Positions 34,960 to 42,896 of a stretch of DNA of 64,000 bases are shown here, piece by piece. The stretch lies in NCBI GenBank assembly GCA_030066195.1, contig JASJCB010000053.1:1-64000 (forward strand), given 5' to 3'. This stretch comes from Acidobacteriota bacterium. GTDB lineage: Bacteria > Acidobacteriota > Holophagae > Acanthopleuribacterales > Acanthopleuribacteraceae. Every line of letters starts with the position of its first letter. Position 1 is the stretch's first letter. The notes below the pieces were generated by a model. The model did not search any database. It was not told the origin of the DNA and saw only the letters and a program-made list of their open reading frames with translations. The position numbers and the translations under genes are program-made.

Positions 34960-35933
34960 TAGACGGAGATCCCTTTTTCTTCCAGGTCTTTTCTGAAGTG
35001 ATAGGGGATGGTAAAAGCCAGGTTCTCTTCCACGTGGTTGAACTCCTCGAACTGGTCGAAACCCTGCTCGGTCAGATAGGCGATGATCTCCTGAACCAAT
35101 ATATCCGGTGTGGAGGCGCCGGCGGTGATGCCGATGGATTGGTAATCGCTCAGATCGTGTTGTTTCAATTCATCTACGCCCTGGAACAATTGAGCCTTAC
35201 AGCCCGATTCTTTGGCAACCTCCACCAATCGTTTGGAGTTGGAGGAAATGGGCGCACCGACCACCACGAAAAAGTCCAGTTGTTCCGCGACGGCCTTGAC
35301 CGCGTACTGACGGTTGGTGGTGGCGTAGCAGATATCGTCATTGGGCGGACCCACCAGGGTGGGGAAGCGCAGTTGCAGGGCATCGACCACGGCCAGGCAA
35401 TCGTCTACATTCAGCGTGGTTTGGGTGAGGTAGATCAACTGGTCGGTGGGCGGTTCGGGCAGGTGACGTATGGCTCTGTGCAAGGCTTCGCCGCGATGGG
35501 GCTCCACGATGGTAATGCTTTCGGGAACCTCGCCGTAGGTGCCGATCACTTCAACATGGTCGGCGTGACCGATTAAAAAGATATGGTAACCGCGTCGGGC
35601 GAAACGCACGGCTTCCATGTGGACCTTGGTAACCAGCGGACAGGTGGCGTCCAACTCGCGCAGATTCCGGGCCTTGGCTTTCTCGCGGACTTCCGGACTG
35701 ACGCCGTGAGCGGAATAGATCAAGCGCTCACCCACGGGCACCTCATCGAGATCGTCCACGAATACCGCGCCCTTGGCGGTCAGGCTGTCGACGACGTAGT
35801 GATTGTGCACGATTTCATGGTTGACGTAGATGGGCGGACCATAGGCGTCCAGGGCCAGGTCTACGATTTTAATGGCGCGGTCGACACCGGCACAGAACCC
35901 ATTAGGCTTACACAAAACGATTTTTTTGCTCAT
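34959..35933 (-). CDS. ispH: 4-hydroxy-3-methylbut-2-enyl diphosphate reductase
   Basis: The product is 324 residues, starting after GGGAGG. The three conserved iron-sulfur cysteines lie in NGFCAGVDRAI, DATCPLVTKVH and NDDICYATTNRQ. Also diagnostic are the substrate-contact motif YSAHGVSP, the HADHVEVIGT segment, and SIGITAGASTPDILVQEII near the C-terminus. It catalyses the last step of the non-mevalonate isoprenoid pathway, giving IPP and DMAPP. This shows that the organism uses the MEP pathway. Confidence 0.97.
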   Translation of the reverse strand: MSKKIVLCKPNGFCAGVDRAIKIVDLALDAYGPPIYVNHEIVHNHYVVDSLTAKGAVFVDDLDEVPVGERLIYSAHGVSPEVREKAKARNLRELDATCPLVTKVHMEAVRFARRGYHIFLIGHADHVEVIGTYGEVPESITIVEPHRGEALHRAIRHLPEPPTDQLIYLTQTTLNVDDCLAVVDALQLRFPTLVGPPNDDICYATTNRQYAVKAVAEQLDFFVVVGAPISSNSKRLVEVAKESGCKAQLFQGVDELKQHDLSDYQSIGITAGASTPDILVQEIIAYLTEQGFDQFEEFNHVEENLAFTIPYHFRKDLEEKGISV

Positions 35934-36065
35934 GGCAGTGCTACGCCTCCCTCATTCGCCCCCATCATAACAACAGCCGGGCCCCGGAACAAGGCGGCTT
36001 ATTACGAGAAAGTCTCAAAGTCAAAAGGCGGGACCGAAGTTGGAACCGGGCAGAAGTTTCAGACC

Positions 36066-36398
36066 TCAAGCAACCGCAAAGCCGGTGTGGATTCTCATTT
36101 CGGGAGGCCTGAAGGCAAGAACGATGTGGTCCTTGGGAATACCGGCCCTGGTTAACGCTACCGCAATACCTTCCTCGGTACCGTCACGCTGGATCCAAAA
36201 CTTACCATCGATGATATCGATGTGGACGAGGCTCCCGTGAATGCGCTTCCCTTGATCCCAGCCGACATTGACGAGGAGGTAACGGTCTTTGTCATGGTCG
36301 AAAACAGCCTCAGTGGTGATGTCTCCGAAGGCATAGGGGATCTTCGTGTATTCTAATAGAATTTGTTCCAAAACTTCCCGGTAATTCAATTCAGCCAT
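36066..36398 (-). CDS. XisI-family protein (fdxN element excision controlling factor)
   Basis: The product is 110 residues and matches the XisI family along its length: an N-terminal YREVLEQILLEYTKIPYAFGDI, the core DRYLLVNVGWDQGKRIHGSLVHIDIIDGKFWIQRDGTEEGIA, and the ending AGIPKDHIVLAFRPPEMR. Members were named for heterocyst DNA rearrangement in cyanobacteria but are scattered in other bacteria, usually beside XisH. Here no full XisH is present (see next entry). The start follows GAGGAGGT. Confidence 0.85.
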   Translation of the reverse strand: MAELNYREVLEQILLEYTKIPYAFGDITTEAVFDHDKDRYLLVNVGWDQGKRIHGSLVHIDIIDGKFWIQRDGTEEGIAVALTRAGIPKDHIVLAFRPPEMRIHTGFAVA

Positions 36399-36566
36399 TG
36401 GGTGACCTCCTCTTTGATCGGGTCAAAGCCCATCACGCGGGCCAGGTTCTTTTTGAGAAGCAATTCCTCATGTCTTGTTGCCTTGCCGATTGTATCACGG
36501 TTGAGCACGTAACCGTTCATCAGCAGATGGGAGGATAGGATGGCAAATGCCTTCGAGGCTCTCATG
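36387..36566 (-). pseudogene. Small ORF ending in a XisH-like tail
   Basis: This 59-codon frame overlaps the XisI start by 12 bases. Its last residues, GFDPIKEEVTQWLN, match the way XisH proteins end (FDP, KEE, W). The upstream part is not recognisable as the XisH nuclease-like body and has no ribosome binding site, so this may be a truncated or replaced xisH partner. The match is short, and the assignment is tentative. Confidence 0.4.
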
Positions 36567-36741
36567 ATCGTAAGGGTCGTTTGCGCTCCGCAAGGTTGAC
36601 GCAGCCGTATTGAAAAGGGTCGTTCGGTCCGGGTTGCGAACGGCCTCGACCGGAAACTCCGGCAGGACTATGCAAGTCCTTGGAATGTTGTTACAATGCC
36701 TGCCCAGCCGTGGTAGACGAAACCTTTCTACGAGGTGACTT

Positions 36742-38193
36742 ATGAAACTGGCGAACTATATCGGCGGCCGCCGGGTCGATCCGGTCGAAGACCAATGGTT
36801 GGACAGTTACAATCCCTCTACCGGCGAGGTCAGTCACCAGGTGCCCTCCTCGACGGCCGTGGATGTAGACAACGCGGTTGCCGCCGCCGGCTCTGCTTTT
36901 CCCGATTGGGCGGCTACGCCCGCCGGGGAGCGGGCCGCTGTTTTGAACCGCATTGCCGACCTTTTGGAACAGAAGCTGGAACTGTTTGCCGAGGCCGAAT
37001 CAAGCGATCAGGGCAAGCCGGTCTCGCTGGCCCGTGGTGTGGATATCCCCCGCGCCTGCACCAACTTTCGGTTCTTTGCGGGCGCCGTAATCCACCAAGA
37101 GGACGCCGTCCACATGACGGAGGGTTCCGCGCTCAACTATACCCATCGCAAACCCGTCGGCGTGGCCGGCCTGATCTCTCCCTGGAACCTGCCGCTTTAC
37201 CTGCTCACCTGGAAGATTGCCCCCGCGCTGGCCGTTGGCAACACCGCCGTCTGTAAACCGTCCGAGTTGACGTCGTTGACCGCGTACATGCTGACCGAAG
37301 TATTCGACGAGGCCGGCCTGCCGCCCGGTGTCTGTAACATGGTTTTCGGCGCCGGTCCCCAGGCGGGCGCGGCCCTGGTAGCGCATCCCGACGTACCCTT
37401 GATTTCCTTTACAGGCGGCACCGCGACCGCGACGAGCATCATCCGCGATTCAGCGCCCTACTTCAAAAAGCTGGGCCTGGAATTGGGCGGTAAAAACGCC
37501 AATATCATTTTCGCCGATGCCGACCTGGACAATTGCATTCCCACCACCGTGCGCTCGTCATTTGCCAACCAGGGCGAGATCTGCCTGTGCGGTTCGCGCA
37601 TTTTCGTACAGCGCCCGGTTTATGAGGAGTTCCTGGAGCGCTTTACCCAGGCCGCCGGCGAGTTGGTGGTGGGCGATCCCAAGGACCCCGACACCAACCT
37701 GGGCGCCCTGGTCAGCGCCGCCCATCGCGACAAGGTCGAAAGCTATATCTCGCTGGCCGGCCGGGAAGGCGGCACCGTGATTCTGGGAGGGAATCGACCC
37801 GGGGTAGACCCCGACCTGCGCGGTGGTTATTACCTGGAACCCACCGTGATTACCGGCCTGACGCCCTCCTGCCGCGTCATGACCGAGGAGATCTTCGGTC
37901 CGGTGGTTACGGTGACGCCTTTCGATACCGCCCAGGAGGCCGTTGCCTACGCCAACATGACCAGATACGGCCTCTCCGGCACGGTATGGACCACCGACCT
38001 GAACCGCGGTCACCAGGTGGCCCAGGCCATGGACGCCGGTGTCATCTGGGTAAATACCTGGTTGCTGCGCGATCTGCGCACCCCCTTCGGCGGCATGAAG
38101 GCTTCCGGCGTCGGCCGCGAGGGCGGTAAGCATTCTCTTGATTTCTATACCGAAACCCAAAATATCTGCATCAAACAGGAGCCTCTATTTTAG
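36742..38193 (+). CDS. Aldehyde dehydrogenase, 2-aminomuconate semialdehyde dehydrogenase-like (AmnC-like)
   Basis: The product is 483 residues, starting after GAGGTG. It is an NAD(P)-dependent aldehyde dehydrogenase: GVAGLISPWNLPLYLLTWK (cofactor site), SFTGGTATA, LELGGKNA (Glu247) and QGEICLCGSRIF (catalytic Cys281). The family resembles 2-hydroxymuconic and 2-aminomuconic semialdehyde dehydrogenases. The next two genes encode a 2-aminophenol-dioxygenase-like enzyme and a deaminase domain, so the likely step is 2-aminomuconate-6-semialdehyde to 2-aminomuconate. It is the first gene of a four-gene operon. Confidence 0.85.
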   Translation: MKLANYIGGRRVDPVEDQWLDSYNPSTGEVSHQVPSSTAVDVDNAVAAAGSAFPDWAATPAGERAAVLNRIADLLEQKLELFAEAESSDQGKPVSLARGVDIPRACTNFRFFAGAVIHQEDAVHMTEGSALNYTHRKPVGVAGLISPWNLPLYLLTWKIAPALAVGNTAVCKPSELTSLTAYMLTEVFDEAGLPPGVCNMVFGAGPQAGAALVAHPDVPLISFTGGTATATSIIRDSAPYFKKLGLELGGKNANIIFADADLDNCIPTTVRSSFANQGEICLCGSRIFVQRPVYEEFLERFTQAAGELVVGDPKDPDTNLGALVSAAHRDKVESYISLAGREGGTVILGGNRPGVDPDLRGGYYLEPTVITGLTPSCRVMTEEIFGPVVTVTPFDTAQEAVAYANMTRYGLSGTVWTTDLNRGHQVAQAMDAGVIWVNTWLLRDLRTPFGGMKASGVGREGGKHSLDFYTETQNICIKQEPLF

Positions 38194-38208
38194 TTCGGAA
38201 GGTGAATC

Positions 38209-39120
38209 ATGGCTGAAGGCAGCATTGTTGCGGGCGTCCTGGCCCCTCATCCCCCTCATCTGGTCTACGCGTCCAACCCGCCCCAAAACGAGCCCAAGGC
38301 CGAATGCGGTTGGGAAGTCCTGCGCTGGGGATACGAGCGTTGCAGCAAAGACATCCTGGCTCAAAAACCCGATGTCTTCCTGGTGCATTCCCCCCATTGG
38401 ATGACCGTGATCGGTCACCATTTCCTGGGCCTGCCCCATTTCAAGGGCCTCTCGGTGGACCCCATCTTTCCCAACCTGTTCCGCTATCACTACGAGTTGA
38501 ACGTGGATGTGGACCTGTCGTTGATGATCGCGGAAGAGGCAAAGGACCTGGGCCTGACCACGCGCATCATGCGCAACCCCGATTTCCGCATCGATTACGG
38601 CACCATCACCACCTGCCACTTGATGAATGCCGCCTGGGACATCCCCATCGTCAGCATTTCCTCCAACAATTCGCCCTACTACTTTTCCAACGAGGTGGGG
38701 CAACAGCAAATGGCCGTTCTGGGCGAAGCCACGCGACGGGCGGTGGAAAAGTCCGGCAAACGCGCCGTGCTCCTGGCCAGTAACTCCATGTCGCACCGTC
38801 ACTTCGTCACCGAACCGGAGATTCCCGAGGACATGAGCCACGAGCATGTCTATCATCACGGCCAATACCTGTGGGACATGGAACTCCTGAAGCTGATGAA
38901 GGCGGGCAAGGCGCGCGAGATGTTGGACATCCTGCCTGAATTCATCGAAATGACCGTGGCCGAGGTCAAGGCCGGCGCCCTCACCTGGATGCTGCACGCC
39001 CTGGGCGTTCCCGATTACCCCGCCGAGGTCTATGCCTACGGCACCGTCATCGGCACCGGCAATGCCGTCGTCGCCTGGCATCACGAACAGAACCGGCAGG
39101 AGGTCGCCGCTCATGGCTGA
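38209..39120 (+). CDS. LigB-type extradiol dioxygenase, catalytic subunit (AmnB-like)
   Basis: The product is 303 residues, near the length of 2-aminophenol 1,6-dioxygenase beta subunit. It is a class III (LigB superfamily) ring-cleavage enzyme. Candidate iron ligands and active-site histidines are in GVLAPHPPHLVYA, FLVHSPHWMTVIGHH and NSMSHRHFV; C-terminal Glu residues complete the site. It lies 15 bases after the dehydrogenase, and its stop overlaps the start of its partner subunit by 8 bases. The likely reaction is oxygen-dependent cleavage of 2-aminophenol or a related aminocatechol. Confidence 0.85.
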   Translation: MAEGSIVAGVLAPHPPHLVYASNPPQNEPKAECGWEVLRWGYERCSKDILAQKPDVFLVHSPHWMTVIGHHFLGLPHFKGLSVDPIFPNLFRYHYELNVDVDLSLMIAEEAKDLGLTTRIMRNPDFRIDYGTITTCHLMNAAWDIPIVSISSNNSPYYFSNEVGQQQMAVLGEATRRAVEKSGKRAVLLASNSMSHRHFVTEPEIPEDMSHEHVYHHGQYLWDMELLKLMKAGKAREMLDILPEFIEMTVAEVKAGALTWMLHALGVPDYPAEVYAYGTVIGTGNAVVAWHHEQNRQEVAAHG

Positions 39121-40558
39121 ATCCATTGTTTCCCGCGCCTTCATCGTATCGGGCATGCCCCATATCCTACTCGGCGGCGACCGCTCGCCCGGCTGGAAGT
39201 CGCTGCACGACAGCTACGCTCAGGTGCGCGCCGATTTGGAAGCCTGCGACGCCGACCTGATCCTCTATTTCTCCACCCAGTGGTTGTCCGTAATCGGCTA
39301 CCTGTTCCAGGCAAACCCCAAACCGACCTGGACCCTGGTGGACCAGGAATGGCACGAACTGGGCTCCATTCCCTACGAATTCGCCGTGGACACGGAATTC
39401 GCCCCGTTTTATGCCGAAGAGGTCAAGCAGGCGGGACATCACACCGCGCTGGTCAACTATCACGGCTTTCCCATCGATACCGGCACCGTGGTAGCCCAAA
39501 AACTGTTGAACCCGGACAATCGACTGCCCGCGGCCATGGTGAGCTGCAATATGTACTCCGAGAAAAACGAAATGCTGACCATCGGTCAGGCGGGTGCAAG
39601 AGCCCTGGCGAAAGCGGGAAAGAAAGCCGTGGTCGTACTGGTCAGTAACCTGTCCAACCGCTTCCACGTCAAGGAAATCGATCCCGCCCAAGACTGTTTT
39701 TCCAGCGCCAAGGACCACGAGTGGAACCTGAAGATTCTGGAACTGCTGGGCGAGGGCCGCATGGAAGACGTGGGCCAATGCGCTCGTGACGCGGCGCGCG
39801 AGGCCAACGGCGACATGGGCTTTCGCGGCATCTGGTGGCTGAACGGCCTGCTGGGTCAAACCAACAAGTTCACCGGTCATGTCTACGACTACCAACCGGT
39901 CTGGGGTACCGGGGCGGCCCTGGTTCGCCTGGATCCCGCCGCGCCCGTTCTGCCGTTGGCTCATTTGGAGCTTGAATCCGAGAGCGAAGTCATCGAGGCC
40001 GCTACCCTGCACGACCCCAAACTGAAAGCGGGCGCGACCGGCGTTGCGGGGGAACCCTTGTCCGCACAACCGGCAAAGCCGGCGGCGGTTTCCGCCGCGC
40101 CGCCGAAACTCGTGGTCTCCGCTCCACCGCCCAAGGCGAAACTGACCGCCGACCTGATCAATACCGCCAAAGCGCCGGCTCCCGTGGGCGCCTATCCCCA
40201 CGCCCGTCGCGAGGGCGATTTTCTGTTTCTGTCCGGCATCGGCCCGCGCGAGGCCGGCACCAAAGAAATACCCGGCGTCACCCTGGACGAGGACGGCAAT
40301 GTGATCGCATCCGACATCGTCGCCCAAACCCAATCGGTGATCCGCAATGTGAAAACCATCCTGGAAGCCTCGGGCAGTAGTATCGACAAGGTCGTCGATG
40401 TCCAGGTTTTCCTCACCAACATGAAGCGCGATTTTGCCGCTTTCAACAAAGTCTATGCCGAGACCTTCGGGGACATCGGCGCAACCCGGACGACCGTGGA
40501 AGTGTTGTCACTGCCCACGCCTATCGCGGTCGAGTTCAAAGTCATCGCAAAGGTCTGA
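39113..40558 (+). CDS. Fusion: AmnA-like dioxygenase alpha subunit + RidA-family deaminase (AmnD-like)
   Basis: The product is 481 residues. The ATG start at 39113 follows AGGAGG. Residues 1 to about 285 are a LigB-family paralogue of the preceding subunit, but the metal-binding HSPHW is replaced by FSTQW, as expected for a non-catalytic alpha subunit. A Pro/Ala-rich linker (about 290-345) leads to a complete RidA/YjgF domain (347-481) with APAPVGAYPHARR, FLFLSGIGP and GATRTTVEVLSLPTPIAVE (conserved Arg and Glu). In 2-aminophenol degradation the deaminase AmnD is a separate RidA-like protein. Here it appears fused to the dioxygenase, joining cleavage and deamination steps in one complex. Confidence 0.85.
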   Translation: MAESIVSRAFIVSGMPHILLGGDRSPGWKSLHDSYAQVRADLEACDADLILYFSTQWLSVIGYLFQANPKPTWTLVDQEWHELGSIPYEFAVDTEFAPFYAEEVKQAGHHTALVNYHGFPIDTGTVVAQKLLNPDNRLPAAMVSCNMYSEKNEMLTIGQAGARALAKAGKKAVVVLVSNLSNRFHVKEIDPAQDCFSSAKDHEWNLKILELLGEGRMEDVGQCARDAAREANGDMGFRGIWWLNGLLGQTNKFTGHVYDYQPVWGTGAALVRLDPAAPVLPLAHLELESESEVIEAATLHDPKLKAGATGVAGEPLSAQPAKPAAVSAAPPKLVVSAPPPKAKLTADLINTAKAPAPVGAYPHARREGDFLFLSGIGPREAGTKEIPGVTLDEDGNVIASDIVAQTQSVIRNVKTILEASGSSIDKVVDVQVFLTNMKRDFAAFNKVYAETFGDIGATRTTVEVLSLPTPIAVEFKVIAKV

Positions 40559-40611
40559 CGGACCTGTTCCGGCACCCACTACCGCCAAAACATTCCCTCA
40601 AGGAGTCGGAA

Positions 40612-42147
40612 ATGAGCAACGCACCTGCCTTCCTTACCCGTTACCTGGAAGGGTTGAACGGAAAACCGGTAAGCACCGCGGCCGCTGCCGTCTATGCTTC
40701 ACTGGACCAGATCGCGGCGTCCTCGCCCACGATCGCCGCCTCGATTATTCGCGAGTATCGCGACCAGAGCACTAATCTGAAGCTGATCGCATCGGAGAAC
40801 TTCTCCTCGTTGACCACGCAGCTGACCATGGGCAACCTGTTTACCGACAAGTATTCGGAAGGCTACCCCAAACACCGCTTCTACGCGGGTTGTGACAATG
40901 TGGACGACGTGGAGAGCGAAGCGGCCGCGCTGGCTTGCGAGCTGTTCGGCGCGGACCACGCCTATGTTCAGCCGCATTCGGGCGCCGACGCCAACCTGGT
41001 CGCTTTCATGGCCATTCTGGCTGCCAAAGGTCAGGCGCCGGCCCTGGAAGAACTGGGCGCAAAAAGCGTCATGGAGTTGGATCGTCAAGCGTGGGACAAG
41101 GTTCGCGAGGCCATGCAGAATCATCGTTTGATGGCCCTCGACCTTTACTCCGGCGGGCACCTGACCCACGGTTACCGCCTCAATATTTCGGGCTTGTTGT
41201 TCGACGCCTACTCGTATTCGGTAGACCCCGAAACCCAAATATTGGACCTGGACGACATTCGCCGCCAGGTGCTCGAAGTCAAACCCAGCGTTTTGATTGC
41301 GGGTTACAGCGCTTATCCGCGTAAGATCGACTTCGCCAAAATGCGCGAGATCGCCGATGAAGTGGGCGCCGTTTTCATGGTGGACATGGCGCACTTCGCC
41401 GGTTTGGTAGCGGGCAAGGTCTTCACGGGCAATTACGACCCGGTGCCGCACGCGCACATCGTGACCTCTACCACGCACAAAACCCTGCGCGGACCTCGCG
41501 GCGGCATCGTGTTGTGTAAGCAGGAATTCGCGGAGTATGTCGACAAGGGATGCCCCGCCATTCTGGGCGGCCCGCTGCCTCATGTCATGGCGGCCAAGGC
41601 CGTTGCCTTCCGCGAGGCGCTTTCGGAGGAATACAGGGCCTACACCCGTCGCATCGTCGAGAATTGTCAGGCCCTGGCCGCACGCCTGATGCACCACGAC
41701 ATGCCCGTCATCTCCGGCGGCACCGACAACCACCTGCTGCTGATCGATGTGGACAGGGGCTTCGACCTGACCGGCCGTCAGGCCGCGGCTGCCCTGCGCT
41801 CGTGCGGGGTTACCCTGAACCGCAACAGTATCCCCAACGACCGCAACGGCGCCTGGTACACCAGCGGCCTGCGCGTGGGCACCCCGGCGCTCACCTCGCT
41901 TGGCATGGGGGCCGAGGAGATGGTGGAAATCGCCGACATCTTCCAACTCGTCCTTTCCAATACCACCGCATCCATCAAAACCAAGGGCAAACAGAAAGGA
42001 CAAAAGAGCCAGGTCAAGTACAAGCTGGATGAGGCCGTAATCGGGGAGGCAAGAGGTCGGGTGAGTCACCTGCTGAGCCGATACCCTCTATATCCCGAAC
42101 TGGACGTTTCCTTTTTGACCGAGTGGGTCGATTCTCAGGCACAATAA
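40612..42147 (+). CDS. glyA: Serine hydroxymethyltransferase, long form
   Basis: The product is 511 residues, about 90 longer than E. coli GlyA. There is an N-terminal extension of about 45 residues before LKLIASENFSS, and an insertion around residues 140-165. The PLP lysine is K290 in STTHKTLRGPRGG. It interconverts serine and glycine with tetrahydrofolate. The longer form with an N-terminal extension is known from some bacterial groups such as spirochaetes and chlamydiae. It follows the aminophenol-type genes by 53 bases; a shared role is not obvious. Confidence 0.95.
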   Translation: MSNAPAFLTRYLEGLNGKPVSTAAAAVYASLDQIAASSPTIAASIIREYRDQSTNLKLIASENFSSLTTQLTMGNLFTDKYSEGYPKHRFYAGCDNVDDVESEAAALACELFGADHAYVQPHSGADANLVAFMAILAAKGQAPALEELGAKSVMELDRQAWDKVREAMQNHRLMALDLYSGGHLTHGYRLNISGLLFDAYSYSVDPETQILDLDDIRRQVLEVKPSVLIAGYSAYPRKIDFAKMREIADEVGAVFMVDMAHFAGLVAGKVFTGNYDPVPHAHIVTSTTHKTLRGPRGGIVLCKQEFAEYVDKGCPAILGGPLPHVMAAKAVAFREALSEEYRAYTRRIVENCQALAARLMHHDMPVISGGTDNHLLLIDVDRGFDLTGRQAAAALRSCGVTLNRNSIPNDRNGAWYTSGLRVGTPALTSLGMGAEEMVEIADIFQLVLSNTTASIKTKGKQKGQKSQVKYKLDEAVIGEARGRVSHLLSRYPLYPELDVSFLTEWVDSQAQ

Positions 42148-42153
42148 ACGAAA

Positions 42154-42184
42154 AAGCGGCCCGTCCCTTATAGACGGGCCGCTT
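42154..42184 (+). terminator. Terminator of the amn-glyA operon
   Basis: A perfect 12-bp stem (AAGCGGCCCGTC / GACGGGCCGCTT) with a 7-base loop lies 7 bases after the glyA stop. There is an A-run before it and no clear T-run after it. Confidence 0.7.
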
Positions 42185-42346
42185 AACACAAAATGTCAGG
42201 TGACGCTGTTAGTAGTGCCAATAATTGTTGATTCGTGAAGATGCATCGCGTCTAATAGACTGTTAAGATTGCCTTTGGTGTTTGAGCATGGGTTTTGCTA
42301 GATTGCCTGTTCGAGCGTAGATTCTGACGCAAAGGCTCTTATTCCC

Positions 42347-42814
42347 ATGAAAAAAAAATGTGCAGCAGCGAAAGGTTTTACCCTGGTAGAGCTGATCATG
42401 GTCACCGCAATTATCGCCATTCTGGCAGCGGTTGCCCTGCCGATGTACTCTACCTTTAAACAGAAGAACAGGGTCGGCACCGTTTTGAACGGTTGCGCGG
42501 GCGCCATGCGCGCCCTTCAAGGTTGGTACAACCTGGAGCAAAATTTCTCCGGTATCAATGTGGCCGGGCCCGGCGGCGGTTCGCTTGGAACAGGCACCGT
42601 CAAGATAGGCGCGGGTTTGCCGACCGTGGAAAACCTGGCCTGGTCGGTTCCCGTTGCAACCGGCGATACCATTCGCATTGCCTGGACCTTTAGCGCGGGC
42701 TGCTCGGCCGCATGCAACGGTTATTACGAAATGACCTGTAACGACCTCAATGACGTCTGTGGATTCACTATCTTTTTGGATGCTCAGAATACCTTGGGCT
42801 TCAATCACCCCTGA
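42347..42814 (+). CDS. Type IV pilin-like prepilin
   Basis: The product is 155 residues. A short basic leader (MKKKCAAAKG) precedes the prepilin peptidase site, FTLVELIMVTAIIAILAAVA, with Glu5 of the mature protein present. The single N-terminal helix is followed by a globular domain containing four Cys, two near each other (SAGCSAACNG) and further Cys near the C-terminus, consistent with a disulfide-bonded pilin head. It stands alone between the glyA operon and two TMTC-like genes. Confidence 0.9.
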   Translation: MKKKCAAAKGFTLVELIMVTAIIAILAAVALPMYSTFKQKNRVGTVLNGCAGAMRALQGWYNLEQNFSGINVAGPGGGSLGTGTVKIGAGLPTVENLAWSVPVATGDTIRIAWTFSAGCSAACNGYYEMTCNDLNDVCGFTIFLDAQNTLGFNHP

Positions 42815-42896
42815 TCGTCTTGACCGTTCGAAACTCCCCCGAAAATGCTAGGATTACACTTGGGTATGCTTGAATGTAGCTGAAGGGGGCCTTTTT

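Noticed and set aside
36669-36697. Sigma-70 promoter upstream of the dehydrogenase gene
   Set aside because: TACAAT is a fair -10, but no acceptable -35 lies 16-18 bases upstream.
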